Below are positions 1 to 27,701 of a DNA stretch of 64,000 nt, one piece after another. How positions within the stretch are numbered: position 1 is the stretch's first letter; each line of letters starts with the position of its first letter. The notes below the pieces were generated by a model. The model did not search any database. It was not told the origin of the DNA and saw nothing but the letters and a program-made list of their open reading frames with translations. The position numbers and the translations under genes were made by a program. This stretch comes from Cololabis saira (lineage: Eukaryota; Chordata; Actinopteri; Beloniformes; Belonidae), in the NCBI RefSeq assembly GCF_033807715.1, contig NC_084607.1, positions 1,599,199 through 1,663,198 on the forward strand. The letters run 5' to 3'.

Positions 1-293
1 AAACTTGAAATGTTAAAACTACATTTAAATCACTTCCAGTCTTTAATTTATCTCTAAATTAATGATTTTGAGAGACGGATGTTTGGGGTCTGCTAGCTGC
101 GCTAGAAATGTCTACGGCGTGTGTTTGGGCCCCGGCCGGACGTTTGGGCCCCGGCCAGACGTTTGGGCCCCCGAGGGCCCACCGGAGTCTCGGGCGGCGG
201 TGAAATCGAGGCTGGTGAGTCCGGAGGAGGAAACGAGGGGCTGGTTGGTGTCGAGAAGCTGCTGATGTAGCTCCGCCCCATTTAGCGCTAGTA

Positions 294-706
294 TCGTAGC
301 TCCTCCCCCTCTAGTAGCGTAGCTCCGTACTAGTAGCGTAGCTCTGTACTAGTAGCGTAGCTCTGTACTAGTAGCGTAGCTCCGTACTAGTAGCGTAGCT
401 CCGTACTAGTAGCATAGCTCCGTACTAGTAACGTAGCTCCGTACTAGTAGCGTAGCTCCTCCCCCTCTAGTAGCGTAGCTCCATACTAGTACGGAGCTAC
501 GCTACTAGTAGCGTAGCTCCGTACTAGCTATGCTACTAGTAGCGTAGCTCCTCCCCCTCTAGTAGCGTAGCTCCGTACTAGCTATGCTACTAGTAGCGTA
601 GCTCCGTACTAGTAGCGTAGCTCCGTACTAGTAGCGTAGCTCCGTACTAGTAGCGTAGCTCCGTACTAGTAGCGTAGCTCCGTACTAGTAGCGTAGCTCC
701 TCGCTA
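294..706. repeat. 19-bp minisatellite 3' of sh2b1
   Basis: About 20 copies of a 19-bp unit, GTACTAGTAGCGTAGCTCC, with a variant ending CCTCCCCCTC. The unit contains the palindrome ACTAGT, and around 480-530 and 565-600 copies appear in inverted order, so the array can form hairpins. It lies just downstream of the sh2b1 stop codon and may be in its 3' UTR. Bases 1-293 show no gene. Confidence 0.85.
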
Positions 707-822
707 ACAGAATAAAACACTGTTTTATGAAGCTAAAATGGACACCGCCTCATCCAGCCGGGTGCAAACACACTCCTCTCTTTCTCCCTCCGTCCTCCTC
801 TCCTCCCTCCCTCATCCCTCCG

Positions 823-19026
<18,204 letters not shown>

Positions 19027-19379
19027 CCTGGTGTCAGAACCGCCTCAAACGCACAGCTGGGGTAAACGCCGGGGGCTAACGCGGCACATTTGGTCTCGGG
19101 GTTTCCGCGTTCCCATCGGCCAGAGGTCAAAGTTCAGAGGTCAAGGTTCGGGGCTCCAACACGCGGCTAGCCGCTACATTATCTTCACACGTTAAACGCT
19201 GTTCTGTTTCAGCAGGAAGTGAAGGGTTTCCAGGGAGCGGCTAGCGGCTAGCAGCTAGCGTGAGGTCAAAGGTCAGACGGCTGTCAATCACATGGTCGGT
19301 TTCATCTTCATCGTCTGACAAACATCCGAGGGGGCGTGGCCTCATCCTGCAACCATGGAGACAGAGAACAGAAAACGGC

Positions 19380-20700
19380 TTAGCTTAGCTTACCAAAACC
19401 ATGTAATATATATGCAGACAACATGTTTTTAATAAAATAAAATAAAAATAACAATAAATAATAATAATAATAATAATAATAACAACAACTAGAAAATTTC
19501 CTTGCAGAAATTTCAAGAGTGCCACGGGGGGCTGCTGCCCATTTGTGTACATTGCTACATTTTTCAGCAATAAAGGTGAAGGACTTTGATATATGTATAT
19601 AATACAGCAGTTGAGCTCTGGTTGCCACGGCAACAAGAACCTCGGCTTCAGAACCTTCCAGTTTGGCTGTGAGAAAAACCCAGATTTTGGGTTCTGACAA
19701 GGTCTCAAATAACTCTGATTTGTGATAAAACCGTAGCTCGTAGCAGAAAAACAAAAACATCGTGAGAGACACAGAACCCGGCAGATTCTGACAATCTTAA
19801 TTTTATTCAGATATTCCTTAAAATGAGTGAGTAAGCTCAGTGCGAAGACAGAGTGAGATTATTTTGAAAACTTTTGATTACATTACAGCCAATGGAGACT
19901 GAGGCAGGTATTGACGCCTTAAGCACCCCCCCCCCCGTTTAAATTTTGTGCATACCCCGCCTGTCAAAGTCACATTTTATGAATCCCAACACCTATGTCT
20001 ACATTCTGACCGAAAATTATTTGTCTCCTTTTTACGGTTTGGCCGTGAGCTCGAGTTACAAATAAAAATTCAGGTTATTTTTTTACTGTTTCTCGCACTC
20101 TACCAACCGACACCCGCACTCTAGATTTGACAAAAAAGTGATTTCCAGTCATTGCTTGAGTGCTCATATCTTGAAAAGTGTACATCTTAGGAAAAAACTG
20201 TTTGGGGTTTGGACAGAAGAGAAGTTTTCCTCCGTTTTGAAGTTTGAAGGACATTTCTACGTGCAGGTATGAGAAAGTTAGGTGACTTAGAAAAAAGATG
20301 AATTTTGGCTTTTTTTTTTTACTTTTTACCATCCGCTTTGAATGGGTTTTTTTGGCCGGTTTTTGGGAATAACTTTGGGGAAAAATGGAAATTTCAACAC
20401 CAAAAGTCATAGCACACTATTCCCGATTGAGCCGCACGTTTTGATATATGATGCGCCTCGGTCCTCCGAAATCTGCAGGAGTAGCAGCGAACTAGCGAAC
20501 CGAAATCTGGCTGGAAAATGATAAAAAATTATAATAAACACGCAGGATAACAATAGATGCCTCATTGCTGCATAGCTATGGAGAGGAGTGCCCTGTGGCA
20601 CTACTAATAGTAACATGTTTACCAAAACTTGACTAAATGTGAGCAGCAGAAGTAACGGGGGGTGAAAACTAGTCCTGTGTTGAAAAAAAATCGATTTTCC
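19380..20700. other. Intron 1 or upstream region of sh2b1: repeat fragments only
   Basis: Contains second copies of the interspersed repeats at 1495-1735 (here about 19495-19590) and 1908-2060 (here 20118-20262), plus a (TAA)n run at 19455-19485. No coding sequence recognised. Confidence 0.5.
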
Positions 20701-21117
20701 CGATTTTTAATCGATTCTCATATTAATTCTTGAAAATCAAGTCGTATGTCTGAGGCCACGTTTCCACGTAGCCGGGTATTTACAAAAACGGATATTTCCC
20801 CCGGTACGTTTATAAAAATCCCATCATTTCCAGGAACCTGCATAAATATCTGTTACGGTGCTATGAGCAGCCAAACCTACAGGGGGCAGTGTAACGAGAA
20901 GATAAAGTCATGCTAGCCAATCAGAATCCTGGAAAAAAACATCAACAAATGACACGAGTAACTTCCAGTTACTTCCAAGATGAACCAGAGTCTTTGGTTT
21001 GGAGTGACAGAGAAGTGGAGTTACTTTTAAGTGTGACGTTAGAATATAAAACAGGTAAAATACAAGAAAATATTGACGGTTACAAACTAATAGTAACCAC
21101 AGGTGTCACTCATGACG

Positions 21118-22035
21118 CTGGTGATGCTGAAACCAGCTGAGATTCATGTTAAAGATGCTGAGATTCACGTTAAAGATGCTGAAAGTCCTGTTAAAGATGC
21201 TGAAATTCATGTTAAAGATGCTGAAATTCATGTTAAAGATGCTGAGATTCATGTTAAAGATGCTGAGATTCATGTTAAAGATGCTGAGATTCATGTTAAA
21301 GATGCTGAGATTCATGTTAAAGATGCTGAGATTCATGTTTAAGATGCTGAGATTCATGTTAAAGATGCTGAAATTCATGTTAAAGATGCTGAAATTCATG
21401 TTAAAGATGCTGAAATTCATGTTAAAGATGCTGAAATTCATGTTAAAGATGCTGAGATTCATGTTAAAGATGCTGAAATTCATGTTAAAGATGCTGAGAT
21501 TCATGTTAAAGATGCTGAGATTCATGTTAAAGATGCTGAAATTCACGTTTAAGATGCTGAGATTCATGTTAAAGATGCTGAGATTCTTGTTAAAGATGCT
21601 GAAATTCCTGTTAAAGATGCTGAAATTCCTGTTAAAGATGCGGAAATTCATGTTAAAGATGCTGAAATTCATATTAAAGATGCTGAGATTCATGTTAAAG
21701 ATGCTGAGATTCATGTATTCATGTTAAAGATGCTGAGATTCATGTTTAAGATGCTGAGATTCATGTTAAAGATGCTGAAATTCCTGTTAAAGATGCTGAA
21801 ATTCATGTTAAAGATGCTGAAATTCATGTTAAAGATGCTGAGATTCATGTTTAAGATGCTGAAATTCATGTTAAAGATGCTGAGATTCATGTTAAAGATG
21901 CTGAGATTCATGTATTCATGTTAAAGATGCTGAAATTCATGTTAAAGATGCTGAGATTCATGTTAAAGATGCTGAGATTCATGTTAAAGATGCTGAGATT
22001 CATGTTAAAGATGCTGAGATTCATGTTAAAGATTA
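21118..22035. repeat. 21-bp minisatellite, forward arm of a giant inverted repeat
   Basis: About 43 tandem copies of AGATTCATGTTAAAGATGCTG with A/G variants. At 22036 the array switches strand, and the next half (22045-22512) carries the reverse complement. Open frames (MLKMLRF..., IHVKDAE..., NLSIFNM...) are repeat artefacts. Confidence 0.96.
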
Positions 22036-22530
22036 ATGTTTAAGTGAATCTCAGCATCTTTAACATGAATTTCAGCATCTTTAACGTGAATCTCTGCATC
22101 TTTAACATGAATATCAGCATCTTTAACATGAATCTCAGCATCTTTAACATGAATTTCAGCATCTTTAACATGAATTTCAGCATCTTTAACATGAATTTCA
22201 GCATCTTTAACATGAATTTCAGCATCTTTAACATGAATTTCAGCATCTTTAACATGAATACATGAATCTCAGCATCTTTAACATGAATCTCAGCATCTTT
22301 AACATGAATCTCAGCATCTTTAACATGAATCTCAGCATCTTTAACATGAATTTCAGCATCTTTAACATGAATCTCAGCATCTTTAACATGAATCTCAGCA
22401 TCTTTAACATGAATCTCAGCATCTTTAACATGAATCTCAGCATCTTTAACATGAATCTCAGCATCTTTAACATGAATCTCAGCATCTTTAACATGAATAC
22501 ATGAATCTTTAACGTGAATCAGATTCATGT
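22036..22530. repeat. 21-bp minisatellite, reverse arm
   Basis: About 22 copies of CAGCATCTTTAACATGAATC, the exact reverse complement of the preceding array. The short arm could pair completely with part of the long arm, and the spacer at the turn is only about 20 bp (ATTAATGTTTAAGTGAATCT region). Both arms also carry the same irregular unit with a CATGAATACATGAAT step. Confidence 0.96.
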
Positions 22531-22802
22531 GTTCATGTGTTTACAGACGTGGACCGTTAGCTTTAGCATTAGCCTCCTCTCTTCACTTCAGCTCATTTTT
22601 GCTGCTCTAAAGTCCCGGCTGTGGTTCTGGTTCTGGTCCTGGTTCTGGTCCTGGTCCTGGTCCTGGTCCTGGTCCAGCAGACCCAGCAGGTCCTGGTCCA
22701 GCAGACCCAGCTGGGCCAGCGGGATCAGAACCAGAACCAGCTAGCGTTAGCAGCACTAGCCTCGGAGCCTCGAACAGTCGGAGCCTCGAACACGTGCTTT
22801 AC

Positions 22803-22881
22803 CTGAACCCCCGCGGTCACGTGACCTGGTGACGTCAGCCCGGTCCGGTCCGGTCCAGAACCAGCATCTCAGTCCTGGAGG

Positions 22882-22917
<36 letters not shown>

Positions 22918-22990
22918 GGCTAAACCAGAATGTTGCTCTCAGCCTGGACCCGCTGCTTCTCGCGCGACCACGTGCTCTCTCGCGAGACTT
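22803..22990 (-). promoter_or_regulatory. sh2b1: Candidate sh2b1 promoter and 5' non-coding exon
   Basis: CpG-richer island with the palindromic core-promoter motif TCTCGCGAGA at about 22977-22988 and CGCG/CACGTG sites. On the minus strand a strong donor CAG|GTAAAG lies at 22797-22805, and a plausible acceptor is next to the sh2b1 ATG at 19026. Inference: transcription starts near 22985 and the first exon is non-coding. A (GTT)n tract at 22880-22917 lies inside. A bidirectional or unrelated promoter is possible. Confidence 0.4.
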
Positions 22991-23211
22991 CAGTCAGCCA
23001 GGGTTTCAGTGACTGTTTTAGTTCAAATAATAGTTTAAACTAGTTTCTTTTTTATATACATAACTGTATAGGAATATTAATGGGTTAACTTGTCATATAT
23101 TTTTATTAATGTGGGATTTTTGCCCTTTTGTACTTCATGCACTTTACCTGCACAGGGCCGGGTCTAGAACATGATGACCAGGGCTGCATCTCAGATCAGA
23201 GGGGGGGCACA

Positions 23212-23977
23212 TAGGGTTGCCACCCGTCCCGAAAAATACGGAATTGTCCTTTATTTGAGAAAAAAATGTTGCGTCCCGTATTGAACTAATACGGGACACG
23301 ATTTGTACCGTATTTTCATTAAATTTTACACCATATTCTAGTTGAATTATTGAAATAAATTAACTTTTACACCATATTCTAGTTGAATTATTGAAATAAA
23401 TTAACTTTTACACCATATTCTAGTTGAATTATTGAAATAAATTAACTTTTACACCATATTCTAGTTGAATTATTGAAATAAATTAACTTTTACACCATAT
23501 TCTAGTTGAATTATTGAAATAAATTAACTTTTACACCATATTCTAGTTGAATTATTGAAATAAATTAACTTTTACACCATATTCTAGTTGAATTATTGAA
23601 ATAAATTAACTTTTACACCATATTCTAGTTGAATTATTGAAATAAATTAACTTTTACACCATATTCTAGTTGAATTATTGAAATACATTAACTTTTACAC
23701 CATATTCTTCACCTGTAGGCTATATTACATCTTGGCTGATGTGGACATACGTAGCATAGGAGGCTATTTCAGTTGCTAGTATATGGTTGGTTGTCTATAC
23801 AGTCATGCAAGTTCAATGCTATTAAAGCACTTTAAACTTTAAATCAAAGCATTTAGTTTTTTCATATAAAATAAACACATTTTTATTCAGTTTAGAAGTT
23901 TTGGGGCTTTTTTTTGGCTCCTGCGCTGCTGAAATCAGGGCGTCCCTTATTTCTATTTCTGAAAGGTGGCGACCCTA
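23212..23977. mobile_element. hAT-like non-autonomous element with an internal 41-bp minisatellite
   Basis: Termini TAGGGTTGCCACC and GGTGGCGACCCTA form 13-bp inverted repeats with one mismatch. The flanks GGGGCACA (23204-23211) and GGTGCACA (23978-23985) match 7 of 8, fitting an 8-bp TSD. The middle (23316-23707) is ten tandem copies of a 41-bp unit containing CCATATTCTAGTTGAATTAT, period exactly 41. No transposase. Confidence 0.78.
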
Positions 23978-24211
23978 GGTGCACATGCCTGGCACGTTAT
24001 TCAACACTAAATTATGCATGTTCCCATCATTTCAAGCGGAATGATAATAGCAAAACAAGAATATTTAAAGTGTATTTTAAATGCATTTTTACAGCAATAT
24101 TGCTGCAGAACAAAGAAAATTCTACATTTAGTCTGGACTACCTCACCCATCAGACAATCTAGCAACAGAAAATAAAACAGAGCAACAAAAATACATTTAA
24201 CCATAAATATA

Positions 24212-24581
24212 CAGGACTGTCTCAGAAAATTTGAATATTGTGATAAAGTCCTTTATTTTCTGTAATTCAAAAATGTCATACATTCTGGATTCATTACAAA
24301 TCAACTGAAATATTGCAAGTCTTTTATTATTTTAATATTACTGATCATGGCTTACAGCTTAAGAAAACTCAAATATCCTATCTCAAAAAATTAGAATATT
24401 CTGGGAATCTTAATCTTAAACTGTAAACCATAATCAGCAATATTAAAATAATAAAAGGCTTGCAATATTTCAGTTGATTTGTAATGAATCCAGAATGTAT
24501 GACTTTTTTTTTTTTTTTTTAATTGCATTACAGAAAATAAAGAACTTTATCACAATATTCTAATTTTCTGAGACAGTCCTG
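24212..24581. mobile_element. Tc1/mariner-like foldback MITE, copy 1
   Basis: The whole 370-bp element is a near-perfect palindrome starting CAGGACTGTCTCAGAAAAT and ending in its complement, flanked by TA on both sides (24210-24211 and 24582-24583). A second copy lies at 61064-61444. The TA duplication points to Tc1/mariner; no coding capacity. Confidence 0.85.
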
Positions 24582-24667
24582 TAAACTTTCTTGCGTGGTT
24601 GTGTTTGAACCACCTCCGAATATCCATGTTACTTTGTGTTAACGGAGCAGCAGAGAGCAGCACTGGC

Positions 24668-24795
24668 TGGTTTATGGTTCCGCGTTGCAGCAACGCAGAG
24701 CTCACGGCGTAGGATACGCGGCGACGCGACGTATGGTTCGCGTCGCTGCGTACCCTACGCCGTCGATTTAACGCGGAACCATAAATCAGGCTGAT
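24668..24795. mobile_element. Palindromic MITE (TIR GATTTATGGTTCCGCGTT), copy 1 of 5
   Basis: Inverted repeats GGTTCCGCGTTGCAGCAACG ... TTTAACGCGGAACC around a GC-rich core with ACGGCGTAGG and CCTACGCCGT. Sister copies are at 44585-44698, 49690-49805, 59449-59540 and 61509-61675. The copy at 44585 is flanked by TAA on both sides, suggesting PIF/Harbinger-type 3-bp duplications. Confidence 0.75.
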
Positions 24796-24796
24796 A

Positions 24797-25315
24797 CGAC
24801 GGAGTATTAGGGCCAAACTAAGACAAAAACATTTGGAAATTACGAGAATAAAGTCATAATAATATGAGAATAAAGTCGTAAAATTACGAGAATAAAGTCG
24901 AAATGTTGCGAGAATAAAGTCGTAATAGAATAAAGTCGTAATATAATGAGAATAAAGTCGTAACATTACGAGAATAAAGTCGTAATGTTGTGAGAATAAA
25001 GTCGTAATAGAATAAAGTGGTAATTTATGAGAATAAAGTCATAATATTATGAAAATAAAGCCGTAATTTATGAGAACTCTAACAGGAAGAGCTTCTTCTC
25101 CCTGTGTTAAAATGAAGAATATTGAGCATCTTGTGAAGTTATATTTATATATTTATAATATATTACAACTTTATTCTCGTAATATTCCGACTTTATTCTC
25201 GTAATATTATGACTTTATTCTCGTAATTTTACGACTTTATTCTCATTACATTATGACTTTATTCTCGTAATTTCCTTTTTTTGTTTTTTTGTTTGGCTAA
25301 TACTCCGTCGTAGCT
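24797..25315. mobile_element. Palindromic element with AATAAAGTCGTAA repeats, copy 1
   Basis: Termini ACGACGGAGTATTAGGGCC and GGCTAATACTCCGTCGT are inverted repeats. The left arm has tandem TTACGAGAATAAAGTCGTAA units, the right arm their reverse complement. Related copies: 34096-34430 and a half element at 62105-62257. Confidence 0.75.
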
Positions 25316-26460
25316 AACGTGCCGCATTTGTCAGTTTTCTTTTCGTCTTTTCACCTGAGCAAACACATAAACTGAGGGTGAATGCTGATGCTGATGCTGA
25401 TGCTGATGCTGATGCTCCCTGGTAGAACCGGGCCTGGTTTCTTATTGGAATAACTTTGTTAACAATGTTGACTGGAAAAAGATTTGTTCGTTACCTGCAA
25501 AATACTTAATGACTAATAAAATGAAGGAAGTATCTTTTTAAATAATTCACAGTCTAACTCTGTAAAACACTGTTGTTTGTGTGAAGGATCAATGAAGATG
25601 TTTCTCATTTATTTAGTTTCTCTTTCACTATAAAATGATGGAACAATATCTGTAATTTATTAGTGTTTGTGTTGAACCACATTTCTCTCTTTGCTTTAAA
25701 CATTTATTGTTTGTCTTCATTAACTATCCATATGTTAAAGAAAAATTATTTTATATCATTAATCTTATATTATTGGCAAAATGGTTTATTCACAAATGCC
25801 GTTATATTAATCAAAAGCCTCTTTTTGTATTTTTGTAAATGAGGTCAAACGATATATTAGAACATTAACTCTCCACCAATCAGAGGCCGTGAAGGCCTTA
25901 AGTTTGTGTCTCGTTTTAATGTATTTCTAGTTAATTGTTTCATTGTGTCCTGATTTTCCTCCAGTGAGTGTCGCCCCCTGGTGGTGGATGGCACTGTTTG
26001 CATTCTGTCTTTCAATAAAAAAATAAATAAAAAAGAGCAGCGCAGAAAGACCGGAATTAATTTAAAGCGGAATGAGTGTGTACATTTGTTTTTAAATTTA
26101 TTTTATCTTTTTTTTTTAAATTTATTTACTTATTTTTATTATCTTTTTTGTTTGTTTTTTCTTTAATTTTTTTAATTTAAAAAAAAATAAATTTTTTTCT
26201 TTCTTTTTTTAATTAATTAATTAATTTTAATTTTATTTATTTATTTATTTTTCTTTGAATGAGTGTAAACATGATCGCTGAATTATTCTATTCAGATTTA
26301 AAATCAGAATAAACCAGCCACTTACTTCAGAATTAAGTTTAATTCGGAATGGCCATTTTCATTCAGAATTAGGTGTTTATTTTTTTTAAATCATTTTAAA
26401 TCGGATTTAATTTTAATTCTGAATTAAAGAGGAATTAAACTTCCCATGTAAACGCTCTCA
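25316..26460. other. AT-rich intergenic sequence, no gene seen
   Basis: Contains a (GCTGAT)n tract at 25384-25415, T-rich low-complexity DNA at 26090-26250, and a possible transposon remnant with GAATGAGTGTAAACATG and GAATTAAACTTCCC near 26255-26460. Nothing coding recognised. Confidence 0.5.
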
Positions 26461-26682
26461 ATGTAGCACAAACCAAAACAGACTTCTCTCCCGGCTCTCG
26501 ACGAAGGCGACGTTTTCCTCTCCTCTCCCTCCCGATCTGTCTGTCTGTCTGTCTGTCCTGCTGCTGCTTTGTTTGTCTCGTCTTCAGAGTCTCTCCTTTT
26601 CACTCCTCCCAAACTCTACAACCATGGAATTGATTAACTGGTCTCTCAGCACAATTTACCACATTTTTGCGACGAGAAGTCG

Positions 26683-27295
26683 GGGGGTAAGGGAGCCCTG
26701 TAGCTCCTATGATGTAATCATTTCCTATAATGTAATAACGCCTTTAAATGTAATAAAATTTGCACTTAACTCAATCAAAAATTTAATAACCCAATAATGT
26801 AATAACTTCACCAATAATGTAATAAAATATCCTGACGGATATTGTAATAACATTTTTACCGATAATGTAATACCTTATTACATTATTGGTAATTTATTAC
26901 ATGGAACTCAAAGTCTGTAATTTAAGCCAATAATCATTCTGGTGTTTCAAATCCAGCGTATAAAACATTCTTAGATACTTAAAACACAAAATGTAGAACT
27001 CTGGACTGAAAATGAACAAATATATTACATTATTTGTCAAGTATTACATTATCAGTTTTGTAAAAAAAAAAAAAAAAAGACTCACCTGAAAATGTAATAA
27101 ATTCCCAATAACGTAATAATGTATTACATTATCGGTAAAAATGTTATTACAATATCAGTCAGGATATTTTATTACATTATTGGTCAAGTTATTACATTAT
27201 TGGGTTTTATTACATTTTCGATTGAGTTAAGTGCAAATTTTATTACATTTTCAGGAAGTTATTACATTATAGGAGCTACCAGCCCTCCTGCCCCG
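26683..27295. mobile_element. Foldback element (TAATGTAATAA-rich) inside the L2 5' ORF
   Basis: Inverted ends GGGAGCCCTGTAGCTCC and GGAGCTACCAGCCCTCC flank arms rich in ATTGTAATAACATTTTTACC and their complement (GGTAAAAATGTTATTACAAT). About 600 bp, no ORF of its own. The sequence on the left reads GACGAGAAGTCGGG and on the right CCCCGACGGGATG. Confidence 0.7.
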
Positions 27296-27404
27296 ACGGG
27301 ATGTTTTTTACTGGATACACAATGGATTCCTGGAAACATTGTAAACTGTTGTGTTTGGTGATCCTGTCTGTCGAGGACGTTGAAGATGCTTCATAATTGG
27401 ATTT

Positions 27405-27701
27405 ATGATAGCAGGATTTCTCCTAATTGGAGGAGGGGGATTCCTGGTGTACCGACAAACGCGTAAGTCGTGGACAGCTGTTCTGGCTCTTTCAGAGCTG
27501 CCGGACGTGGCTGAAGGATCAAGCAAGGTGATCAACACTCAGACTTTAACGTTGGGGGAGCAAAGCCGTAAGCTGGATGTGATTCTTGAACAGAATCGTA
27601 GGCTGGCGGCGTCTTTGAGCTCATTGGTAAGATGGAGAAGACCTTGGAGAAGTTGGAAGCTCGGCTTTTTTCGGTCTGCCAATTACAGACCGAAAAATTA
27701 G
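27405..27701 (+). pseudogene. Remnant of L2 ORF1 (3' part)
   Basis: A 98-codon frame with a hydrophobic N-terminal segment (MIAGFLLIGGGGFLVY) followed by a charged, helix-prone stretch (KLDVILEQNRRLAASL). It overlaps the start of the endonuclease ORF in another frame. The upstream half of the ORF (MELINWSL...) is cut off by the foldback insertion and there are stops between, so this copy is not expected to make ORF1 protein. Its role in L2 is uncertain. Confidence 0.5.

Noticed and set aside
21103..22528. MLKMLRF / IHVKDAE / NLSIFNM repeat ORFs
   Set aside because: Stop-free 21-bp minisatellite unit (multiple of 3) read in several frames on both strands.
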